DNA of 5,991 bases. It comes from Kiritimatiellales bacterium (GTDB taxonomy: Bacteria > Verrucomicrobiota > Kiritimatiellia > Kiritimatiellales > Pontiellaceae). Position 1 is the first letter of the stretch, and every line of letters starts with the position of its first letter. The notes below the pieces were generated by a model. The model saw only the letters and a list, made by a program, of their open reading frames with translations, did no database searches and was not told where the DNA came from. Made by a program: the position numbers and the translations under genes. Location: the NCBI GenBank assembly GCA_015486775.1, contig WFRA01000251.1:1-5991 (forward strand). Direction: 5' to 3'. Shown here piece after piece: positions 1-5,991 of the stretch.

Positions 1-2163
1 CCGGGAAAAGCCGCTGAACAGGGGTAGGTCGGCCAGCTGCCCATCCTCAACGCGTACGAAGCCCTCCCCCTGCGCCGCCGCGTAGAAGTTGGTTGAGAAA
101 TCCGCCCGGATATGGGCGTTCCCGCCCAGCTTCCCCGAAAGGGTCGAGGAATGATCCGCTCCGAGAAAAACCAGAAAGCGGTGAAAATCGACATTGGAAA
201 AGGTGAAGCTGGTTTCGTAGGGAAGGTTTTTCTTTCCGGGGTTCCATGCAAAGGAGAGCTTGCCCTCCCCCTTGCCGCCATAGAGGCCGAAGGCGGCATC
301 TTCCACCGCAACGACCGGCCCCGTGCCGCGGACTTTCGCCGAAAAGCGGTCGAGTTCCGCAACGGGCAATCCAACCCGATCCGCCCGGATCGTTGCCAAA
401 AAATCCGTCTTCTGCATGCTTTTCCAGTCGAAGACCCCCTTGGCCTCGGTGTGGACATTCCCCTCCACCCCGATGTGCTTCTCGAAGAGCTTGAGCTTGG
501 GGTAAACCAGATCCTCGATGTCGGCGGGCTTCATGCCGCTGGCAATGTCGAAGGTGGCGGTTGAATGGTGGAAATCGAGCAAGACAGATCCCTTGGTGGA
601 AGCGGTTCCCTGCATGGCGGCTAGGGGATCGAGCTTCACCTTCCCGTGCCGGTAGGTCTGGACCACGTCGATCGAATCGAAGGCCACCCCCTGGAACAGC
701 GCGTTGGTTCCCTTGCCCGCGATATCGATGTAGAACGAATCCCGGTCGGGAATCACCATGCCCACCGCCACGTGTCCCACGGGCGGTTGGTCTTTGAAGG
801 AAAAACGCTCGATAATATTGGTGGCGATCCGTATGGGCGAAAGCACCCCCACCAGAATATTCGGGTCGAGGCAGGCATCGACATCGACCCCGAACTCGCG
901 CCGGTCGCCATCCCAGAAACAGCTTCCCCGGGCAAACCCGCCATGCATGGCGCTGCCGGTTTCGTCCGCGCGGCTCTCCTGTCCGGCAACCACCCCGTCC
1001 AGCTCCGAAAGGTCAAACCGGTTGTTTTCCCGCTTTATCCGCCCGGCCAGCGTCTCGATTCCAAGATCCTTGTAGGCCGCGCCATGGATGGAAAAAGTTC
1101 CTGCAAAATGGTTCCGGAGTTCCCCGGGAGGGGTAGGGCCAAAAGCGATTTTAAGTTGCGGGAGTTCGTCCATCCGCAATCCGATCTTGGCCAGGGCACC
1201 GCCCACCTTTTCCGGGAAGAGGCGCAGCATCCCCTTCTCCACAATGGTATTGGCCAGCGTCCCCACCGCCTTTTTGGAGTCGAAGGCGTAGGTTCCTTCC
1301 AGCCAGCACTCCTCATCCCCCAGCGCGACGCCAGCACGGTCGATCCGCAGCTCGGGATAGGTGTAGCTGCCGGAAAGCTCCGCCCCGGAAAAGGAGATCC
1401 CATGCACCGAGGGTGCCTCCGCCTTGCAGGAGAATGCAACCCGGCTCGCGGAATAGTCCGCCATGTCGAGCCGGAAATCGATATCCACCGTCGCCCCCCG
1501 GGGTAGCGAAAGGGCGGCCAGCTGCTTTTCCAAGGCCTGGAAGCGCCGGGCGTCCACGAAGACCGGAAGGATCGTTCTCTGCGGAGGCGCGGGCGGTTTC
1601 TTTTGCTCGCGCTCCCCCTTGAGAATCGTTCCGTTGACCGCAAAGCGCGACCCCAGCCACTGCATTTTTCCATTGGAGAGCACGACCCGGTCGGAACGGA
1701 ACCCGAGCGAAGCACCCAGGTGCTCCGCATGCAGGCATGCGCTTCCCGGCGGGATCTCCACCCCCCAGGTCACCGATGGAACCATGTCAATCCCCTCCGC
1801 CTCGACATCCACGTTCCAATCGTTGGAAGCCGCATCCGGTGCCTTGCTGTTCCTGACCGAGAAAAAGAGATGATCGGAACGGAAAAGCGGCTTGAGATCG
1901 TCGGGGTGCATGCTGTAGTAGCGGACGTTGTCGGCCCGCCACCCGTTCAGGGTAAGGGTGATGCGATCCACCTCGACCGGGATGCCGGCGGCGTTGGCGC
2001 GCCGCACCACCGCGCGCAGTACCGGCCCGGGAACGCCGTGGATCCGGAGATAGAGAAAGGCCGCCAACGCAAGGATGACAAGGCAGGAAACTGCAACAAC
2101 AACGACCCGGGAGGCATGGTAGGTGCCTCTAGTCAAACATCGGCTGAAGTGGGGCAGGTTCAT
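1..2163 (-). CDS. AsmA-like inner-membrane-anchored periplasmic protein (C-terminal end outside window)
   Basis: Hand translation of the reverse complement from the ATG at 2163-2161 gives 721 sense codons to base 1, so the gene is 3'-partial. Residues 1-18 are a short basic cytoplasmic tail, about 19-39 form one hydrophobic membrane segment, and the rest is a predicted beta-rich periplasmic body. A proline-rich linker (KKPPAPP, 188-194) separates an N-terminal region from the rest. Near the edge are AsmA-like C-terminal traits: a GLYGGKGEGKLSF stretch (626-638), FSNVDFHRFL (655-664), LSGKLGG (675-681) and GEGFVRVEDGQLADLPLF (699-716), matching the usual 'G-x-G-x-v-x-v-x-dG-x-l-x-x-lPlf' pattern. 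The AsmA superfamily includes TamB, YhdP and YdbH, which are implicated in moving phospholipid between the membranes or in outer-membrane homeostasis; the substrate here is unknown. The ATG follows the DUF4340 stop with no spacing and no well-placed Shine-Dalgarno site, which suggests translational coupling. Family assignment is fairly sure; the function is inferred. Confidence 0.88.
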   Translation of the reverse strand, partial: MNLPHFSRCLTRGTYHASRVVVVAVSCLVILALAAFLYLRIHGVPGPVLRAVVRRANAAGIPVEVDRITLTLNGWRADNVRYYSMHPDDLKPLFRSDHLFFSVRNSKAPDAASNDWNVDVEAEGIDMVPSVTWGVEIPPGSACLHAEHLGASLGFRSDRVVLSNGKMQWLGSRFAVNGTILKGEREQKKPPAPPQRTILPVFVDARRFQALEKQLAALSLPRGATVDIDFRLDMADYSASRVAFSCKAEAPSVHGISFSGAELSGSYTYPELRIDRAGVALGDEECWLEGTYAFDSKKAVGTLANTIVEKGMLRLFPEKVGGALAKIGLRMDELPQLKIAFGPTPPGELRNHFAGTFSIHGAAYKDLGIETLAGRIKRENNRFDLSELDGVVAGQESRADETGSAMHGGFARGSCFWDGDRREFGVDVDACLDPNILVGVLSPIRIATNIIERFSFKDQPPVGHVAVGMVIPDRDSFYIDIAGKGTNALFQGVAFDSIDVVQTYRHGKVKLDPLAAMQGTASTKGSVLLDFHHSTATFDIASGMKPADIEDLVYPKLKLFEKHIGVEGNVHTEAKGVFDWKSMQKTDFLATIRADRVGLPVAELDRFSAKVRGTGPVVAVEDAAFGLYGGKGEGKLSFAWNPGKKNLPYETSFTFSNVDFHRFLVFLGADHSSTLSGKLGGNAHIRADFSTNFYAAAQGEGFVRVEDGQLADLPLFSGFSR

Positions 2164-3945
2164 TTATTCGGCATTCGGCACCCCCTTTGGCACCGTCAGT
2201 TCGGAAGAAAAGATCTTCACCAGGGGCTTGTCGAGAAGGAAGACGACATCGCGCCCTTTCACCATCGAATAGAACCCGGAATCGGTCTCCCGGCCCACCA
2301 GCAGGACTCGGCCGAGCCGGTTGGTTCCGTCGAGACCGATGTGCAGCGAAAGGAAGGGATCCTCTAGGCCGTAGGCGGAGAGGTCGGGGGGGTTGTAGGC
2401 GACATATTCCGGGGTCGAGACCGAGGAGATCCCGTCGAGCAGCTGCTCCACCGCCACCGAATCCGGCGGGGGCGATCCGGGCGGGGCGGAAACAAAGCCG
2501 CCCTCTTTCGAGCGCTCGATGGTCTGCGGCGGCCGGCCGGCGCGCTTCACCGAGACCTTGAGGATGTCGGCCTTGTCGATCTGCCAGATCTTCCGATCCT
2601 TGTAGCTGAGCGGGTCGAGGATGCTCTCGGGAACCAGCGGCAGGTTGATCTGGTAGCGTGCCGGTTTCCCGTTGCGGACAATATGGAGCCCATCTTTTTT
2701 TCCAAAGGTCGGAAGCACCCCGATGCGGTTAGTTTCGCCCAGCTCCGCCGAACCAAACTCCAGCATCCACTCCGGATCGGCCGCGGGGGCGGTTGGCGAG
2801 AAATCGACGATCACGGCCATGCTCCAGAGCTCCAGCAGGCGACCCACCGCCCGGGGATCGGCCTTCCATTCCACCGGGCGCATGACCATCCACTGCCCGG
2901 AAGCGGTGCGCGAAAGCACGAGCTCTTCGCCACCCCGGCGGATGGATATGGAGGAGATGGCCTTGGGCGGCAGCAGAAGCACCCGGACATCGCGGAGGGT
3001 GTCGAGCTTGACATCCAGCAGGGCGAGCACGTTGGTCCCGAGCGCGAAGACCGAGGTACCGTCGCCCCGGCGGGCATAGACAAATCCCGGAGAATCAGGG
3101 ATGGGATCGCCCACCATCAACAGGCGCGAGGTGCCGTCGGCGCCGCCGAGGGCAATCTGGCGGGGTTCCCTCTGGAGCCCGTACGCCGTGAAGTCGGAGA
3201 CGTTGTCGGCCACGAAGTGGTCGACGCGCAGCCGGTAGAGCTTCTTGAGATAGTCCTCCACGGCCTTGGCATCCGCCGGGCCGGCTACCGGCTGCTGGAT
3301 GCTCCACCCCGCCGCGGGTTCCTTGAGGATCTGGATGAAGCCGCCCGGACCGCGAATCTCGACCCGCCGCACCCCGGGTGCCTCGCCGGAAAAGAGGGAG
3401 CGGTCGCGGAGCTGGTCGGAGCGGGTCGGGGCAAAATCCAGCAGGGTGTCCGAAATGGTGTAGATGTCCTCGCTCCCGGCGGGTTTTGCATAGAGCAGCT
3501 TGCCCAGCGGCACCTTGCGCCCCACCAGCCAGCTCCGGGTTCCCTTGTTGTCGGTGGCCGTGATCCGGAAGGCCGGTGCATCGAATCCATATTCCGAAGC
3601 GTCCAGACCGCGCATTTTCAGATGCTCGGCGGTGATGACCGCCGTCCCCTTGCCCAGCGAGTTGAGCCCAGACAGTAGGCGGTAGACCATGGCCACATCG
3701 GCGCGGCCCAGCCCGCCGTCCTCCCCCCCGGTCATCCAGACCCCGTTTTCCTTCGCGCACTCCACCACGGCGTTGGTGGATTCGAAGCGGAGCGAAACCA
3801 AGGAGGCGGCATCGAGGTCGAAGAGCCGCTCCCGATGGATTTTCCGGGACTGCGCCTTGGCGCGCCTGACCTCCTGGAGCGCGATGAAGGCACCCGTCAG
3901 GACAACGGCGGCAAGCAAGACCAAGGTGGAGCGGGTTTTGTTCAT
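2164..3945 (-). CDS. DUF4340 domain protein with four tandem diverged repeat units, membrane-anchored
   Basis: A complete 593-residue protein. Residues 6-24 form a hydrophobic signal anchor after a basic start (MNKTRS), followed by a charged stretch (27-40), so the body should sit in the periplasm. DUF4340 traits recur: a Trp-containing strand (W70, W214 in GWSIQQPV, W352 in QWMVMRPV, and F484 in the last unit), a YG[FL] loop (119-121, 255-257, 525-527), VG before the following strands (141, 278, 550), and an [RK]D[RV] element (180-182, 318-320, 449-451). This gives four units of about 130-145 residues. DUF4340 proteins are often encoded beside GldF/GldG-type transporters, but their biochemical role is not established. 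The ATG is 9 bases after the gldG-like stop and has an AGGA 7 bases upstream. It is probably a periplasmic accessory part of the same transporter. No catalytic residues are recognisable. Confidence 0.92.
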   Translation of the reverse strand: MNKTRSTLVLLAAVVLTGAFIALQEVRRAKAQSRKIHRERLFDLDAASLVSLRFESTNAVVECAKENGVWMTGGEDGGLGRADVAMVYRLLSGLNSLGKGTAVITAEHLKMRGLDASEYGFDAPAFRITATDNKGTRSWLVGRKVPLGKLLYAKPAGSEDIYTISDTLLDFAPTRSDQLRDRSLFSGEAPGVRRVEIRGPGGFIQILKEPAAGWSIQQPVAGPADAKAVEDYLKKLYRLRVDHFVADNVSDFTAYGLQREPRQIALGGADGTSRLLMVGDPIPDSPGFVYARRGDGTSVFALGTNVLALLDVKLDTLRDVRVLLLPPKAISSISIRRGGEELVLSRTASGQWMVMRPVEWKADPRAVGRLLELWSMAVIVDFSPTAPAADPEWMLEFGSAELGETNRIGVLPTFGKKDGLHIVRNGKPARYQINLPLVPESILDPLSYKDRKIWQIDKADILKVSVKRAGRPPQTIERSKEGGFVSAPPGSPPPDSVAVEQLLDGISSVSTPEYVAYNPPDLSAYGLEDPFLSLHIGLDGTNRLGRVLLVGRETDSGFYSMVKGRDVVFLLDKPLVKIFSSELTVPKGVPNAE

Positions 3946-3952
3946 GGAAATA

Positions 3953-3956
3953 TCCT
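3953..3956 (-). promoter_or_regulatory. Shine-Dalgarno site of the DUF4340 gene
   Basis: AGGA on the minus strand, 7 bases before the ATG at 3945. Its first two bases belong to the TAG stop of the gldG-like gene, so termination and initiation are tightly linked. It supports the chosen start. Confidence 0.6.
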
Positions 3957-5391
3957 ATTTCCTCCGGCGGAACCACACCAGCAAGCCGGCAAGCACGGCA
4001 ATAAACGGAATCCACACGACATTGAGCCAGAACAGCCGGTTGAGCTGGTGGCGGGTGAGGCTCAGCTTGACCTCCTCGATCGGCTTGGGCGCAATCGCCA
4101 TCAGCGTCTCGCGGTCGATCAGCCAGTTGAGCGCGCTCATGAACAGATCCTGGTCGCCCCCGGCCAGGGCGCCGTTGCAGACAAAATCGGAATCGCCGAA
4201 CACCACCATGCGCGACGGGCGGATCTGCACGTCAAGCGCCTTGCGGTCTGCGCCGCGCTCCACCGCCACGGCCAGCGGAATCGGCCCGCGCCGGTCGCCG
4301 GTGCCCTCGTCGTATTTGGCCGAGGTCTCCTTCACCTGGGTTTCCGACCAGCTCTTTTCGGAGGTCATGGCCAGCGGCACCACCACCGGGCGATCTTCGG
4401 CTTCGCCCTCCCGGCTCTCGACCTCCAGCGGTTCGACCGACCGTGGGAGGTGGAAGCGGGCGCCCGATCCATTCATGCGCAGGGTGATGGGATGCTCGTA
4501 GTAGGTGCGCACGTAGACATCGCTTCCCTGAAGCGTGTTTTGCGGATCGAGCACGAAGTCGTTGCGCAAGGCAACCCCCCACCGACGCAGCATCGAGTCG
4601 AGTCCGGTCTCCCGCAGCGCATCCAGCAGCAGCATCAGCCGACCGCTCCGACCGAGATACTCTTCGAGGAGCTCCACCTCGGCCTTGTCCAGGCGCTTCG
4701 TCGGCCCCATGACCACCACGGCGGCGGCATCCTCGGGAACCCGCTTCTCCTTCGTCAGGCTCAGTTCCCGGATCTCGATGTTGTCGTGGGAGATAATGGT
4801 TCCAATCTTTGAATATCCTGTAACGCGGTCGAAGTCGGTCACCCGCCCCTCGCCGTGGCCCACCAGGAAGTAGACGACGGGAGTTTTCCCCTGGACCAGC
4901 CCCTGGATGGCACTAGAAAAGGCCTGCTCGCCCTTGAAGGCGGAGATGACCGGCTCCTTGCGACCCTTGACCATGCGGGAATCGGCTAGGTCGGCCTGGT
5001 GTACGATCTTGCTTTTTCCGCCGAGATCGAACACCACCACCTGCGGTTCGGTCAGCCCGTATTTCTTGGCCAGCTTTTCCGTGCGCGCCAGGTCGCGGGT
5101 GGGATCGACCCACTCCACATGGATGTTGCGCGAGCGGTACTGGTATTCCTCGAGCAGGTTTTCGATTTCGGGGTAGAGCTTGTCCTTCTCCTGGAAAAAG
5201 ACGGTCACGTCGATGCGCTGGTCGAGGGAATCGAGCAGGTTGAGCGTCTTTTCGGAGAGGGCATAGCGCTGGCGGTCGCTCCAGTTCCACCGGAGCGGGT
5301 TGCGCAGCGCAACGAAGTTGACCATCTGCACCAGCACAAAGGCCAGAAAGATGGCGGCCGCCAGATTCAGGTTGGAGAGGATGCGTTTCAT
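3955..5391 (-). CDS. gldG-like: GldG-type ABC transporter auxiliary protein
   Basis: A complete 478-residue protein with one membrane segment at each end (about 10-29 and 454-473) and a large periplasmic domain between. The N-terminal part has the family's YALSEKTLNLLDSL element (43-56), then a strand and acidic helix region (VTVFFQEKD, 62-70; YPEIENLLEEY, 73-83). A GHGE motif (178-181) follows a hydrophobic strand. Later come VYVRTYYEHPIT (292-303), MTSEKSW (342-348) and GDSDF (399-403), then the NWL helix (422-424) and a basic RRRK C-terminus. This order is that of GldG / ABC-type uncharacterised transport auxiliary proteins (ABC_transp_aux family). In Flavobacterium johnsoniae, GldA, GldF and GldG are required for gliding; outside Bacteroidota, homologues exist in non-gliders and their substrate is unknown. 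The gene starts 4 bases after the permease stop, with GGAG 8 bases before the ATG. Gliding should not be inferred from this gene alone. Confidence 0.93.
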   Translation of the reverse strand: MKRILSNLNLAAAIFLAFVLVQMVNFVALRNPLRWNWSDRQRYALSEKTLNLLDSLDQRIDVTVFFQEKDKLYPEIENLLEEYQYRSRNIHVEWVDPTRDLARTEKLAKKYGLTEPQVVVFDLGGKSKIVHQADLADSRMVKGRKEPVISAFKGEQAFSSAIQGLVQGKTPVVYFLVGHGEGRVTDFDRVTGYSKIGTIISHDNIEIRELSLTKEKRVPEDAAAVVVMGPTKRLDKAEVELLEEYLGRSGRLMLLLDALRETGLDSMLRRWGVALRNDFVLDPQNTLQGSDVYVRTYYEHPITLRMNGSGARFHLPRSVEPLEVESREGEAEDRPVVVPLAMTSEKSWSETQVKETSAKYDEGTGDRRGPIPLAVAVERGADRKALDVQIRPSRMVVFGDSDFVCNGALAGGDQDLFMSALNWLIDRETLMAIAPKPIEEVKLSLTRHQLNRLFWLNVVWIPFIAVLAGLLVWFRRRK

Positions 5392-5395
5392 TCAA

Positions 5396-5991
5396 TCAGC
5401 TCCGCTTGGTTTCGACCACCCGGGTTGCAGCGAACAAGAACAGGGCGGTGTAGGAGAGGTAGAGCACGACGATCCGGCCATCCACAATGCCCCGGGAAAA
5501 ATCGAGCAGGTGGGCGTAGGGCGAAAGATACTGCCCCACGATCCGGACATCCGGGTTCGGGGCGGTGTAGGCCATGAAGAGCGTCGAGAAAAAGAAGGCG
5601 GACAAAAGGGCAAATCCCGAGATGGCCGCAACGATCTGGTTGGAGGCCAGGCTCGACATCAGCAGTCCGATGGCCACATAGAGTCCCCCGACGAGCATGA
5701 CGCCCAGCAGACCCGCGCGCATGGCCCCGAAGTCGGGAAACTGCACCTCGACCGGGGCGAGCTTTTGCTGGATGGCCGCATAGGCCACCGCCGGGATCCA
5801 AAGCACCGCATAGAAAACCAGCGCCCCGGCAAACTTGGCCGCCACCAGCTGCGCCGCCGTGAGCGGGGTGGTCAGCAGCGACTCCAGCGTCCCCAGCTTC
5901 CGCTCCTCCGCAAACAGCCGCATGGTGATGAGCGGAACCATGATCAGCAAGCTGAAGCTGATCAGCCCGCCAAACATTTGCTGCACCGCCA
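5396..5991 (-). CDS. gldF-like: GldF-type ABC-2 transporter permease (N-terminus outside window)
   Basis: The reading frame is open to the right edge, so this is 5'-partial: 197 residues plus the TGA at 5398-5396. A GTG at 5986 is a possible but unlikely start, because the frame continues upstream and the first membrane segment and N-terminal tail of the family would be missing. Visible residues show five hydrophobic segments (about 6-26, 48-73, 92-114, 119-140, 172-192). The diagnostic cytoplasmic loop MRLFAEERKLGTLESLLTTP (23-42) is typical of GldF/NosY-like ABC-2 permeases: an EE pair, then GTLE and LLTxP. It probably contacts the ATPase. The end has the family's SPYAHLLDFSRGIVD element (156-170) before the last membrane helix. 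It would form the inner-membrane channel with an ATPase not seen here, presumably encoded just upstream. The transported substrate is unknown. Confidence 0.92.
   Translation of the reverse strand, partial: AVQQMFGGLISFSLLIMVPLITMRLFAEERKLGTLESLLTTPLTAAQLVAAKFAGALVFYAVLWIPAVAYAAIQQKLAPVEVQFPDFGAMRAGLLGVMLVGGLYVAIGLLMSSLASNQIVAAISGFALLSAFFFSTLFMAYTAPNPDVRIVGQYLSPYAHLLDFSRGIVDGRIVVLYLSYTALFLFAATRVVETKRS
5400..5403 (-). promoter_or_regulatory. Shine-Dalgarno site of the gldG-like gene
   Basis: GGAG on the minus strand, 8 bases before the ATG at 5391. It lies within the last codons of the permease gene, supporting this ATG and coupled translation of permease and auxiliary protein. Confidence 0.65.

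Noticed and set aside
646..1506. Plus-strand ORF of 286 codons
   Set aside because: Antisense to the continuous AsmA-like frame; its composition looks like reversed GC-biased codons and it has no membrane or domain signature.
1035..1738. Minus-strand ORFs of 231 and 141 codons
   Set aside because: They are in other frames than the 721-codon AsmA-like frame, and their translations are Arg/Pro/Ser-rich out-of-frame products.
1603..2367. Plus-strand ORF of 254 codons
   Set aside because: It spans the junction of the AsmA-like and DUF4340 genes on the opposite strand; this is chance openness with no motif.
2683..3678. Plus-strand ORF of 331 codons
   Set aside because: It lies wholly antisense to the DUF4340 gene, which has clear family motifs. 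Its translation is rich in H, R, G and P with no domain; it is a shadow of GC-rich codon use.
3689..4812. Two overlapping plus-strand ORFs (3689-4501 and 3835-4812)
   Set aside because: Both are antisense to the GldG-like and DUF4340 genes, have no recognisable motif, and overlap each other in different frames.
5984..5986. GTG as the true start of the permease
   Set aside because: The frame is open upstream to the edge, and the protein would lack the N-terminal tail and first membrane segment of the GldF family.
1..5991. A gliding-motility locus
   Set aside because: GldF/GldG homologues occur in many non-gliding bacteria, and no other gliding genes (gldJ, gldK-N, spr) are present, so motility is not supported.

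Overview
The window is a single minus-strand gene block with almost no non-coding DNA. Read from the right edge to the left, it holds four genes: (1) the 3' part of an ABC-2 membrane permease of the GldF type; (2) a complete GldG-type auxiliary protein of the ABC transporter; (3) a complete membrane-anchored DUF4340 protein made of four diverged repeat units; and (4) a long AsmA-like protein whose end lies beyond the left edge. The gaps between them are 4, 9 and 0 bases. There is no room for internal terminators, so they are very probably co-transcribed. The promoter, and the ATPase gene expected for such a transporter, would lie beyond the right edge.

The fourth gene is easy to miss because it has no stop codon inside the window. 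Reading the reverse complement codon by codon from the ATG at 2163 gives 721 uninterrupted codons to base 1. It has an N-terminal membrane anchor and a typical AsmA-like C-terminal signature just before the edge.

The DNA is GC-rich, and the genes use G/C-ending codons heavily, which produces many long but spurious antisense ORFs. The protein set (GldFG-type transporter, DUF4340, AsmA-like) implies a double-membrane bacterium. Such gene sets are known from Bacteroidota, Planctomycetota, Verrucomicrobiota/Kiritimatiellota and some deltaproteobacterial lineages. The high GC and the AsmA-like style suggest the PVC group (perhaps Kiritimatiellota), but this is a guess from general familiarity and not from a marker gene.

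Working model (inference): the permease and an unseen ATPase form the inner-membrane engine. The GldG-like and DUF4340 proteins extend from the inner membrane into the periplasm as accessory modules. The AsmA-like protein, a member of a superfamily tied to lipid transfer between the membranes and to outer-membrane homeostasis, may connect this machine to the outer membrane. No mobile elements, RNA genes, CRISPR arrays or terminators were seen.
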